From the NCBI GenBank assembly GCA_016707115.1, contig JADJIH010000018.1, positions 62,001 to 126,000 of the forward strand: a stretch of DNA of 64,000 bases, read 5' to 3'. Positions within the stretch are counted from its first letter, which is position 1; every line of letters begins with the position of its first letter. A program made the position numbers and the translations under genes. A model generated the notes under the pieces. It saw only the letters and a program-made list of their open reading frames with translations, ran no database searches and was not told where the DNA came from. This stretch comes from Ignavibacteriales bacterium (GTDB lineage Bacteria > Bacteroidota > Ignavibacteria > Ignavibacteriales > Ignavibacteriaceae). Shown here in pieces: positions 17,928-26,624 of the stretch.

Positions 17928-19910
17928 ATGTCTGATGAATTAATCAGAAAATATAAATCAAAAGAGCTTCTTGAATTACAAACAACCTCTGTTGCTCTTG
18001 CAGACAAAACGTTTAGAATTTTTTGGTTCAATAAGAGTTTTAAAAAAGATATTGGAACCGGAAAAATAAAAGGCGCTTCTCTCAAATCTCTTTTCAATAT
18101 AAACACGCCTGATGAAAAAATATTATTCGGACCTGCCAAATCCTTTGTAATTCCGCTCGCAGATCAAAATAAAAACATCATAATTACTCCACTGTTTTCA
18201 CAATCAGGAAAAGATGTTGAAGCATATTTTATTGAGATGCTTCCGTTAGTAGACTCTGACTTTCAGCAGAATGCAGAGAAAGAGAAACTAAGAAGAAACT
18301 TGGTTTTTCAAAACGAGTTGCAAAGTATTCTTGTTTTGCTAGTTAAAGAGAAATCAGTAGCCAATATAGCTGAAGAAATTCTTATAAGGTGCATAGATGT
18401 TACTAATAGTGATTTTGGCGTAATTGTATTCCATCAAGGCGATGATGTTAAAGACTTTTTGTATACTGATAACTCCAACCTTATAAATGACAAAAGTGAA
18501 GTTGAAAAAAGCATAAAGTTTAACTCTTCTTTTATTAATAAATGGCTCGATCTAAACAAAAGACCATTGCTTGCACTAAACCACCACAACAATATTGGTT
18601 ATGGTTTAACACAAGTATTTAACTGCGAGTCTCTTTGCATTTCTCCTTGTTATTTTGATAATATATTGCACGCAAAAATACTTGTTGGGAAAAAATCAGG
18701 AACATTTTCTTCTTTAGATATTAGTGATATTGAACAATTTTCTATCTTGCTTTCATTTGCTATTAGCAATATTGAAACAAGAGATTTAAATGCTGCATTA
18801 GAATCAAGATTACTTCAGGCTCAGAAACTTGAAACGATCGGAAAATTGAGCAGTGGTATGGCTCACGATTTTAATAATTTGCTTTCCAGCATTTTTGGCA
18901 GTCTTCATTTATTACGTAGTCGTGTACCAGACTCTGAAAATGTAGTTAGACTTATAGATAATATTGAAAATTGTTCTGTGAGAGCAAGAGATCTTACAAA
19001 GGGACTTCTTTCGTTTGGGAAACCTACGGCCAAAAGAAAGGAAATTGTAATGCCTAATTTCCTTTTAAATGAAATTTCCAAAGTTGTTACACAAACATTC
19101 CCATCGAATATAACTCTTGAAGAAAAAGTTGAAGATGGACTTCATAGTATATTAGGTAACGGAACTGAGATATATCAAATACTTTTAAACTTATGTGTAA
19201 ATGCAAAAGAGTCAATCGAGGGAAAGGGAAAAATAGTTTTAGGTGCATCAAATATTTTAGTTGAAGATAATAATTTGATGAACTTTCCGCTTTTAGATAG
19301 AGGAAAGTATGTTAAATTTTTAGTGAGTGATACAGGCAGCGGAATTGAAGAGGAACATTTATCCAAGATTTTCGATCCATATTTTTCTACCAAACAAAAA
19401 GATACTGGTTCTGGATTAGGTCTATACGTCACATATGGAATCATTAAAGCTCACAAGGGACATATTGATGTTACCAGCCGCAAGGGAATTGGAACTACCT
19501 TCGAAGTGTATCTTCCTGTATTTGAACCACAGAAAGCCGCAAAGCCCAAAGAAACAGATAAAATGATTATGTTGGCCGATGATGAGGAAATGCTGAGTGA
19601 GTTACTTGCAGAAATGCTTGAATCAAGTGGATATTACGTGATAAAAGTTAAATCGGGAGAAGAGGTTATTACAGTACTTACTGAAGAGTTAAAAGTTGAT
19701 TTACTGATTATTGATTATAATATGCCCATTATGAATGGATTAGATTGTATAGCTAAAATTAGAAGTTTAAATTTTAATCTACCTGTAATTTTATCTTCGG
19801 GTAGTTTAAGGTTTGAAGATGAAGATTTGAAACGCTATAAGGTCAACAGCAAGATTATGAAACCTTATGAGTTTGATACAATGTTAGATACAATAAAACA
19901 GTTAATCTAG
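17928..19910 (+). CDS. Hybrid sensor histidine kinase (PAS-like, GAF-like, NtrB-type core, receiver)
   Basis: The 660-residue soluble protein starts with a PAS-like segment (about 15-110), then a GAF-like region (about 125-285). The dimerisation domain has H313 in MAHDFNNLLSS, and the ATP-binding domain has NLCVNAKES and DTGSGIEEEHLSKIFDPYFS. It ends with a receiver (about 541-660) containing LLIIDYNMP. The DFNN phosphoacceptor box is typical of NtrB-like partners of sigma-54 regulators, matching the gene just upstream. No membrane span is seen, so it senses a cytoplasmic signal. Its last nine bases overlap the convergent receiver gene on the other strand. Confidence 0.9.
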   Translation: MSDELIRKYKSKELLELQTTSVALADKTFRIFWFNKSFKKDIGTGKIKGASLKSLFNINTPDEKILFGPAKSFVIPLADQNKNIIITPLFSQSGKDVEAYFIEMLPLVDSDFQQNAEKEKLRRNLVFQNELQSILVLLVKEKSVANIAEEILIRCIDVTNSDFGVIVFHQGDDVKDFLYTDNSNLINDKSEVEKSIKFNSSFINKWLDLNKRPLLALNHHNNIGYGLTQVFNCESLCISPCYFDNILHAKILVGKKSGTFSSLDISDIEQFSILLSFAISNIETRDLNAALESRLLQAQKLETIGKLSSGMAHDFNNLLSSIFGSLHLLRSRVPDSENVVRLIDNIENCSVRARDLTKGLLSFGKPTAKRKEIVMPNFLLNEISKVVTQTFPSNITLEEKVEDGLHSILGNGTEIYQILLNLCVNAKESIEGKGKIVLGASNILVEDNNLMNFPLLDRGKYVKFLVSDTGSGIEEEHLSKIFDPYFSTKQKDTGSGLGLYVTYGIIKAHKGHIDVTSRKGIGTTFEVYLPVFEPQKAAKPKETDKMIMLADDEEMLSELLAEMLESSGYYVIKVKSGEEVITVLTEELKVDLLIIDYNMPIMNGLDCIAKIRSLNFNLPVILSSGSLRFEDEDLKRYKVNSKIMKPYEFDTMLDTIKQLI

Positions 19911-20591
19911 TTTTTTATTTTGCTCATCCGGCTCATCCTCAACTTTTATCATTTTTATGTTTGATGTGTATTCGGATAATACTGGATCCTTTATCGCATT
20001 AAGCTGGTTAAGTACATCTGTAATTTCTTTTACTGCAAGATCAATATACTTCACCCTTTTTAATATTCCCTCTTTCGAAATTTCATCCCTGCTTAACTCT
20101 CTTTTAATTGCGGCCGAAGAAAGGCTGAGTAAAGTTAAGGGCTGTTTTATTTTGTGATTAGCTGTTACAACTGTAGCAATATAAGTGTCTCTTTTCTCTG
20201 ATGAGAGCAATAATTTGTGCGCCTCCGAAAGTTTGAGAGCAGATTTAACCCTTGCAAGTAATTCAATTCGATTAAAAGGCTTCTTTATATAATCATATGC
20301 GCCTGCTTCCAAACCCTCCTTCGTATCCTCCGCTCCAGATTTTGCAGTAACTAAAATAATTGGAATGTCTTTCGTTGTTGGTTCGTTAACCAGTATCTTA
20401 CAAACTTCTAGGCCGGTTATATCGGGCATCATCACATCGAGCAGTATCAAATCCGGTAATTCGTTTTTTGCTTTATCAATTCCTGTGTATCCATCATATG
20501 CTGTAAGTACTTCAAAACCTTCATGTTCTAATCTATCCTGAAGCATAAAAACATTTTCAGGCAAATCATCTATTACTAAGATTTTCTTCAT
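19902..20591 (-). CDS. Response regulator with DHp-like histidine domain and no ATPase
   Basis: The 229-residue protein has a normal receiver (acceptor Asp52 in LILLDVMMP; switch Lys in IKKPF at about 103). A helical region follows with VTANHKIKQPLTLL, whose His146 sits in a histidine-kinase H-box context. No N, G1 or G2 box follows; the chain ends in an acidic tail (VEDEPDEQNKK). It could be a phosphotransfer or dimer module, or a remnant of a hybrid kinase. It is the last gene of the minus-strand signalling run, one base after the triple-receiver kinase gene. Confidence 0.8.
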   Translation of the reverse strand: MKKILVIDDLPENVFMLQDRLEHEGFEVLTAYDGYTGIDKAKNELPDLILLDVMMPDITGLEVCKILVNEPTTKDIPIILVTAKSGAEDTKEGLEAGAYDYIKKPFNRIELLARVKSALKLSEAHKLLLSSEKRDTYIATVVTANHKIKQPLTLLSLSSAAIKRELSRDEISKEGILKRVKYIDLAVKEITDVLNQLNAIKDPVLSEYTSNIKMIKVEDEPDEQNKKLD

Positions 20592-20592
20592 A

Positions 20593-23500
20593 TTATTTTA
20601 ACTTTATCCTTGAAAATAATTGGGCTATTTTACTAGAAATAATTGTTGAGTTTACAGGTTTTGGAATGTAATCATTAAAACCATGTTTTAGAATAATTTC
20701 TTTATCTCCGACCATTGCCTTTGCAGTAACGGCATAAATTGGTATACTGGTTAAATCGGTGTTACTTCTTATATTTTTTAAAGTCTGAAATCCATCCATC
20801 TCGGGCATCATGATATCCAGCATAATTAAGTCAGGTCTAATGTTCTCTAAAATTTTCAGGCATTCCATACCACTTTTTGCTAAATGTGTTTTACATCCGG
20901 TGGCTTGCACCATCTCATTGAGTGTAAATAATGTATCGGGATCGTCATCAACAATTAAGACTTCACCGAAAAAATCGCCAATAGATTCTTCTTCCACTAA
21001 TAAATTTGAATTGCTGGAAGGCTCCGAATCATCATTTGTAAAAAACTCATCAACTTCCTGCATTTTAATTCGGTCCCTAACAGTTTTTAATACATCAAGT
21101 GGATGCCCTTTTGATTTTACTGTAATATCCTCAACGATTTCGTGTAAGGAAATATGTTCTTCTTCAGAAAGATTTTTAGCAGTGCTAATGATTATTGGAA
21201 TATGTTTTGTCTTGCTATTAGATTTAAGCTTATGTGACAAGGTTATACCATCAAGTTTTGGCATCATTAAATCAAGTATGATAAGATCAGGCTGCACTTC
21301 TGCAATTTTATTGAATGCAAATTCACTATCCTGAATATATTCAATGGTGATGTTATCAGCCTTAAATTCATTTTTGAATTTTTCAAATTCTAATTCATCA
21401 TCATCAACAATTACAATTTTCTGAATGCGCTTTTTTGCTAGTGATTCAAGCTTGCTGAATGCGGTTAAAAGTTTTTCGGCGGATATCGGTTTTACAAAAT
21501 ACTCAAATGCACCAAGTCCGTATCCAAGATTTTTATCACCAATTATCGAAATAAGTATTACAGGAATATCTTTTGTTGAAAAATTTTCTTTTAACTCCTT
21601 TAGTATGCTCCAGCCATCTTTGTTTGGTAATAGTAAATCTAGAGTTATGGCAAATGGCTGCTTAGAAATGGCCAACTTGATTCCAGTTTCTCCATTTTCC
21701 GCAAAAATAACTTCATAGCCTTTTGAAATAAGATATTGTCCAATAGTATATCTTACCTCCGGATCATCATCGATAACAAGTACCGGATTTTTTATATTTT
21801 TTCTTAGCACCTCAACATTAACAGGCATAACTTCTGTTTTTCTTTTTTCCTGTTCATATTTTACCGGTATTGTAAAAGAGAAAACGGATCCTTCACCTTC
21901 GATACTTGCAACCCATATTTTACCGCCAAGTAAATCTAGAATTTTTTTTGAAATTGCCAGACCTAAACCAGTTCCACTATATTTTCTTGTTGTGGTACCA
22001 TCAATTTGTCTAAATTCTTCAAAAATTATTTTCCTATCTTCATCTGAAATTCCAATTCCCGTGTCACTAATAGAGAATAGCAACATTTTTTCCTGATTGA
22101 AGGAAACTGATAATTCAATTTTGCCTTTTTGAGTAAATTTTATAGCGTTGCCAATAAGATTTATTAGTACCTGGGTAACACGTCCACGATCAGTATTAAT
22201 AATAAAACGTGTATTACAATTTCTTTTTACATTAAAAGAAAGTCCTTTTTCTAAGGCAAGCGGAGTCGCCGTGTTTGAAACTTCTTCAATAATCTCTTCA
22301 AGTAATAGATCTTCTTCCCGAATCTCCATTTTACCGGCTTCAATCTTTGACAGATCAAGAATATCGTTTATTAAGCTCATCAATCTCTTACCGCTTTTCA
22401 AAACCACTTCAAGTCGCTCACGATTTTTCCCGCTCATCTGTGCTTTATCAAGGATTAATTCTGTGAGACCTAAAATCGAATTCATTGGTGTTCGAAGTTC
22501 GTGAGACATACTTGCAAGAAATTGAGATTTAAGTCGAGTTGAGTCTTCAGCTTTTTCTTTCTGAATTGCCAATTCTTCGGCTTTGGTTTTAAGTTGGGTA
22601 CTTAATTCCAGCAGAGTATCATTTTGCTTCTTAATCTGAATGTTTTGTTTTTGGTATTCTTCATTAAGAAGTTTTAATTCATTAACAAAATTTTCTAATT
22701 GAACAACTGCTTTTGCATTTGTTAATCCAATTGCTAATTGTTCTTTTATCTTTTCTAGATAGTCTTTAGCATCTACATTTGGTTTGCCTATAGAAGCAAG
22801 TTCTAGAATTGCAATAACTTTATTGTTATTTATTACTGGAAGCAATAAAAGGTAACTAATTTTTAAATCCAACGTGCCTGTTTGCACTGTAGATAAAGAA
22901 CTTTCAGAAGATATTTCAATTGATTTCTTAGTTTCGATTATTTTTTTATAAAATTCGTTTCTTTCACGGTTAGGATTTGTGCTGTTCAATCCATATGAAC
23001 AAATTAGACTGACCTCATCTTCATCAATGGAATAAAGTGCACCAACTAAAAAACCGCAAGTATCAATTATTTTTTTTAATGCTGCATTTGATATTTCAGA
23101 TAAAGATGCATTTTGATTAATTAGTGTAATAAAATCAGAATACTCGCTTTTCGCTCGTTGGTTCTTTTTAAGTTCATCAAGCATTGTATTAAAAGCTTTG
23201 CCAAGATTTCCAATTTCATCATTACTGTTAACATTAATTCGTGTATCAAAATTACCAATACTAGTCTGAGCTGTTGCATGATTTAAATCTGAAATTCTAG
23301 ATCTAAGCTTATGAGTTAGCACATAGCTAAGTATTAGAGCTAAAATAATTCCTACAATACCGATCAAGATTAAAATATTTCTAAGTGTTTCACGTAAATC
23401 AGTAGCGTCGCTGTGAGATCTAAAAAAAACAAACCCTAAATCATTACCATAAATTGATAACTTATCTATTTTATATGATGTTGCAATAATATCAGATGTT

Positions 23501-24123
23501 TCGCTATCACCAACAAACACCTCTAAATCATTTTTCTGTTTTAAATAATTGTATGCTTTACTTAATAAAAAAGTATGCTGATAATTTAAATTTGAATTGG
23601 ATACTTCTGCTGTAAAATTATCCCAAACCAGAGCTATGTCAGAACCAATCCTTTGAGAAAAGTCATCAAGGGTGTTGTTAGTTATTATTTTTCCATAATA
23701 ACAAATTCTGTCAGAAGAAATTTTTCTTACATTAATAATTGCGTAAGGATTAAACTCAACAAATTCATTGATAGTAAAGTTTTGTTTTGGTATCTGTACG
23801 AAACTCTTTGAGGACAGTCTAATTATCTTAGTTGAATCTGTAGTATTTGCTTCAAGATAAAAATCATTATAGCTTGCTGTGAGTAATGGTCTTTCGAAAA
23901 AGATTTCAGGTGTATTGTTAAGCAATGTCCAGAATTCTTCATCGATGCCATCAATAAATGATCGATAGGTAAATATGAAATTTCTAGAGGAGCTTATTAT
24001 AATTTTAGATTGTTGGGTAGTTAAAGTGTTATACATTATTGAGTAAAAAGCAATTGCTGAACTACCAAGCACAATTGCTACTATGAGCAGGTTAACAAGA
24101 ATTATTCGGTGGTTTATTTTCAT
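20593..24123 (-). CDS. Membrane hybrid histidine kinase with three receivers
   Basis: The 1176-residue protein has an N-terminal span (about 8-30), a periplasmic sensor region (to about 245), a second span (248-270), a HAMP domain (about 270-322), a GAF-like domain (about 335-475), a coiled linker, then the kinase core with H541 in MSHELRTPMNS, NAIKF and the DTGIG box near 687. Three receivers follow, with acceptors Asp829 (ITLDLLLP), Asp951 (IILDLMMP) and Asp1103 (IMLDIMMP). All three keep the acidic N-terminal pocket. It would sense an external signal and feed a phosphorelay. It is flanked at close range by two further receiver genes. Confidence 0.9.
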   Translation of the reverse strand: MKINHRIILVNLLIVAIVLGSSAIAFYSIMYNTLTTQQSKIIISSSRNFIFTYRSFIDGIDEEFWTLLNNTPEIFFERPLLTASYNDFYLEANTTDSTKIIRLSSKSFVQIPKQNFTINEFVEFNPYAIINVRKISSDRICYYGKIITNNTLDDFSQRIGSDIALVWDNFTAEVSNSNLNYQHTFLLSKAYNYLKQKNDLEVFVGDSETSDIIATSYKIDKLSIYGNDLGFVFFRSHSDATDLRETLRNILILIGIVGIILALILSYVLTHKLRSRISDLNHATAQTSIGNFDTRINVNSNDEIGNLGKAFNTMLDELKKNQRAKSEYSDFITLINQNASLSEISNAALKKIIDTCGFLVGALYSIDEDEVSLICSYGLNSTNPNRERNEFYKKIIETKKSIEISSESSLSTVQTGTLDLKISYLLLLPVINNNKVIAILELASIGKPNVDAKDYLEKIKEQLAIGLTNAKAVVQLENFVNELKLLNEEYQKQNIQIKKQNDTLLELSTQLKTKAEELAIQKEKAEDSTRLKSQFLASMSHELRTPMNSILGLTELILDKAQMSGKNRERLEVVLKSGKRLMSLINDILDLSKIEAGKMEIREEDLLLEEIIEEVSNTATPLALEKGLSFNVKRNCNTRFIINTDRGRVTQVLINLIGNAIKFTQKGKIELSVSFNQEKMLLFSISDTGIGISDEDRKIIFEEFRQIDGTTTRKYSGTGLGLAISKKILDLLGGKIWVASIEGEGSVFSFTIPVKYEQEKRKTEVMPVNVEVLRKNIKNPVLVIDDDPEVRYTIGQYLISKGYEVIFAENGETGIKLAISKQPFAITLDLLLPNKDGWSILKELKENFSTKDIPVILISIIGDKNLGYGLGAFEYFVKPISAEKLLTAFSKLESLAKKRIQKIVIVDDDELEFEKFKNEFKADNITIEYIQDSEFAFNKIAEVQPDLIILDLMMPKLDGITLSHKLKSNSKTKHIPIIISTAKNLSEEEHISLHEIVEDITVKSKGHPLDVLKTVRDRIKMQEVDEFFTNDDSEPSSNSNLLVEEESIGDFFGEVLIVDDDPDTLFTLNEMVQATGCKTHLAKSGMECLKILENIRPDLIMLDIMMPEMDGFQTLKNIRSNTDLTSIPIYAVTAKAMVGDKEIILKHGFNDYIPKPVNSTIISSKIAQLFSRIKLK

Positions 24124-24129
24124 TAATCA

Positions 24130-24510
24130 TCATTCTCTTTGCAGAACTTTCGTAATTGTTATCAGAAGCTCATCAAAGTCATACGGTTTACTTATAAAAT
24201 CTGTGGCACCCATTTTGGCAGAATCAATTGCACTTTTTACATCAGCATAGGCTGTTAATACAATAACCTTAGCTTTTATTTGATTTTGCTCGATTGCTTT
24301 AAGAACATCAAATCCATCCATCGCCGGCATTTTTAGATCGAGCAAAATCAAATCTACAGGATTGTTTTTCAGGAAATCCATTGCTTCAAATCCACTATTT
24401 ACAAAATTGGAGTTGTATCCAACTTCTTCCAGCTCTTCTTTAAGAACAGTACAAAGATTTAGATCATCATCAACAATTAGAATTGATTCCATCGGGCTAT
24501 TCTTCTTCAT
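24130..24510 (-). CDS. Single-domain response regulator
   Basis: The 126-residue stand-alone receiver has an acidic pocket VDDD at about 13-16, acceptor Asp58 (LILLDLKMP) and Lys in SKPYDF. There is no output domain, so it probably acts by protein contact like CheY, or passes phosphate on. The ATG at 24510 overlaps the secretin stop by 14 bases; an alternative ATG at 24492 lies just after that stop. Placement between a secretin gene and a hybrid kinase suggests pilus control. Confidence 0.85.
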   Translation of the reverse strand: MKKNSPMESILIVDDDLNLCTVLKEELEEVGYNSNFVNSGFEAMDFLKNNPVDLILLDLKMPAMDGFDVLKAIEQNQIKAKVIVLTAYADVKSAIDSAKMGATDFISKPYDFDELLITITKVLQRE

Positions 24511-25735
24511 TAAATTGTGAGCTTTTAGATTCTAACTGATAATATTTTACTCTCTCGTTCTGATTAGAAAGTTCAGAATTAAGAGGATTCTTGATTGGAT
24601 TTTCTAATCTTTCCTTTAGCGTAGGAAGAAGTTCTGTTTTTAATAAAATAACTAGTTCTTTTTTTCTGATTACCGTCTGATCTGATCCTGTAAGATATCT
24701 GATTCCAAATACCCACCAAGGTAAATCTTTTAGAAAAGGTATTCCGTTTCTTGAAATAACTTCTTCATTTACAAATAGGCCACCCAAGATGGTTTCTTCA
24801 CCATTTAACATCAAAACTTGTGTTGAGGCATTTGTCTTTTTAATTTCAGTCGTTTCATCATTAAGTATAAAAGAACTTCTTTCAACCATTATACTTAAAA
24901 GAACATAATCAACCCCATTCTCTTTATAAACGTGCGGAGTAACTTCGATTATGGTTCCGGTCGGGAAGAATTTCTCAACGGTGTTACCAGCAAAGTCCCT
25001 AGTTCTAACTGAAAAATCAGATCCAACCTGAATTCTACCTAATTTTTTATCCCTAACAACAATATTTGGAGATGATATTATTTCTCCTAAACCTTCATTC
25101 TCAAAAAATCTAAACATGGCAGTTGCTTGTCCATAAAAGTCACCAAGTTTAAAATCTCCAGCACCAGTTAGATTAAATTGGGAAGGATTTGCTTGTACTT
25201 CTGCTGTTGATTGAGTCTGAGTAATAAGTTCAGTACCTATATCCATTCCGTTTTGCGAAAGTAAAAATTTCCAATCAATTCCTCTTTCTTTTGTTTCGGC
25301 AACATCAACTTCGAAGAATACAGCGGAGATCTTAACTTCTCTTGAGTCAATAGAGGCATAAATGTCTTCTGGTTTAATTTCTTCTTCCCTCACTCTTTTA
25401 ACAACGATTACATCTTCTTTTTCCTCCATCATAAAGCCACCATATTGAACAATCATAAAGAGGGCTTTGTCGTAAGGCATACTTTCGATTTCAATACCAA
25501 TCGGGCTATCGGAAACTACAGTTGATACAATTCGTTTTCCTGTTGTGCTCTCACTTACCTTGCTTATCAATGCGATTGCTTCATTAAATGGAAGTGATTG
25601 TGAAAGAGTAACTAATTCATCAGGATTATTATAATCTTTAAGTCGTCTTTCCCAATACTTTTGTGGAAAGGCATTCCCGACAAACATAAAAATTAAAAGT
25701 AGTGAGTATATAATTGTTTTCATTTTATTTCTCAT
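24497..25735 (-). CDS. Short secretin (PilQ/GspD family outer-membrane channel)
   Basis: The 412-residue protein has a signal peptide (hydrophobic run about residues 8-22) and a small N-domain resembling the STN/N0 fold (LPFNEAIALISK, SMPYDKALFMIVQYGG). The secretin core follows, with EVDVAETKERGIDW, the gate-type SSPNIVVRDKKLGRIQVG segment, and the closing FLKDLPWWVFGIRYL. At 412 residues it is much shorter than typical PilQ (about 700) and lacks AMIN domains. The ATG at 25723 is an alternative start. Its 5' end overlaps the PilO-PilP gene by 11 bases. Confidence 0.85.
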   Translation of the reverse strand: MRNKMKTIIYSLLLIFMFVGNAFPQKYWERRLKDYNNPDELVTLSQSLPFNEAIALISKVSESTTGKRIVSTVVSDSPIGIEIESMPYDKALFMIVQYGGFMMEEKEDVIVVKRVREEEIKPEDIYASIDSREVKISAVFFEVDVAETKERGIDWKFLLSQNGMDIGTELITQTQSTAEVQANPSQFNLTGAGDFKLGDFYGQATAMFRFFENEGLGEIISSPNIVVRDKKLGRIQVGSDFSVRTRDFAGNTVEKFFPTGTIIEVTPHVYKENGVDYVLLSIMVERSSFILNDETTEIKKTNASTQVLMLNGEETILGGLFVNEEVISRNGIPFLKDLPWWVFGIRYLTGSDQTVIRKKELVILLKTELLPTLKERLENPIKNPLNSELSNQNERVKYYQLESKSSQFNEEE

Positions 25736-26624
25736 TTGTTTTCTTTTTTAATTCTGAACGATCTAATTCAAGATCCATTTTTTCAATTATACCGCCTTTA
25801 TTAAGAATAAAGCTAACTCTACTGTTTTGATAGTCAATCTTTGTAAGATATCCCAGGTAAACTTGTTCACCCTCCCATATCAAATATGTGTTTCCTTTAC
25901 TGTCAGCTATAAAAGCACCCTCTGGAATTAATGCAAGTAAAGTAGCACCCTGTACGTCAAGTAACTCATCAATATTTGGTGGTATTTCATTTCTTATTAA
26001 TGGATAAAAGGCATCGTATAATGTTGGGGCACCTAGACTATTTTCAACAAATGTAGCTGGAGCGAAACGATTATCAGTTGAAAAATAAGCTTTTGCATTT
26101 AGGGTAAAACTAACAAGATAGACAGGGATATCTGCTTCCTTCGTTTGAACTAGATTACCTAAACTAATACTTGTAACTTTTTTTAATTCTTTGCTGTGTT
26201 CTATTGCAAAGATTAAGTTGTAAACTTCATTGAAGTAGCCAAATCCAGTAAGCTTATATTCATGATAGAAAAATTCTTTTTCCTGTTTCTGTTCAAGAAA
26301 TTCAATATTCACCTGGGCTTTATCTGAAAATCCATTAGTAATATTATTAACAAAATTATAAAATTTAATGGATGACAAATTTTGAGGTATATTAAATTCC
26401 CGATTAGCAAGAATTGAATCTAGACGATTGGATTCCACCAAAAGGCTTTGATATTGTGCCAGTAATTCTTGCGGGTCTAATGCTTTAGCTTGTAATTCTT
26501 TTAACTTATCTCTTTTCTCATTCAAATCTTTGCTTTGAACAAAATAAAGATATGATCCTCCTGCAATAAGGATAATAAAAAGAAAAGCCAGCAGTACTAA
26601 AGTGCTACGTAATTTTTTATTCAT
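25725..26624 (-). CDS. PilO-like protein with PilP-like C-terminal domain
   Basis: The 299-residue protein begins with one membrane helix (about 8-29), then a coiled-coil stretch (about 31-70) and a PilO-type periplasmic alpha/beta domain. After a linker, residues about 225-290 form a small beta domain (GATLLALIPEGAFIADS, NTYLIWEGEQVYLGYLTKI) resembling PilP or the GspC homology region, which binds secretins. I read it as a natural PilO-PilP fusion. The ATG at 26624 is chosen because it overlaps the preceding stop; a start 27 bases upstream is possible. The gene sits between pilMN and the secretin. Confidence 0.7.
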   Translation of the reverse strand: MNKKLRSTLVLLAFLFIILIAGGSYLYFVQSKDLNEKRDKLKELQAKALDPQELLAQYQSLLVESNRLDSILANREFNIPQNLSSIKFYNFVNNITNGFSDKAQVNIEFLEQKQEKEFFYHEYKLTGFGYFNEVYNLIFAIEHSKELKKVTSISLGNLVQTKEADIPVYLVSFTLNAKAYFSTDNRFAPATFVENSLGAPTLYDAFYPLIRNEIPPNIDELLDVQGATLLALIPEGAFIADSKGNTYLIWEGEQVYLGYLTKIDYQNSRVSFILNKGGIIEKMDLELDRSELKKKTNEK

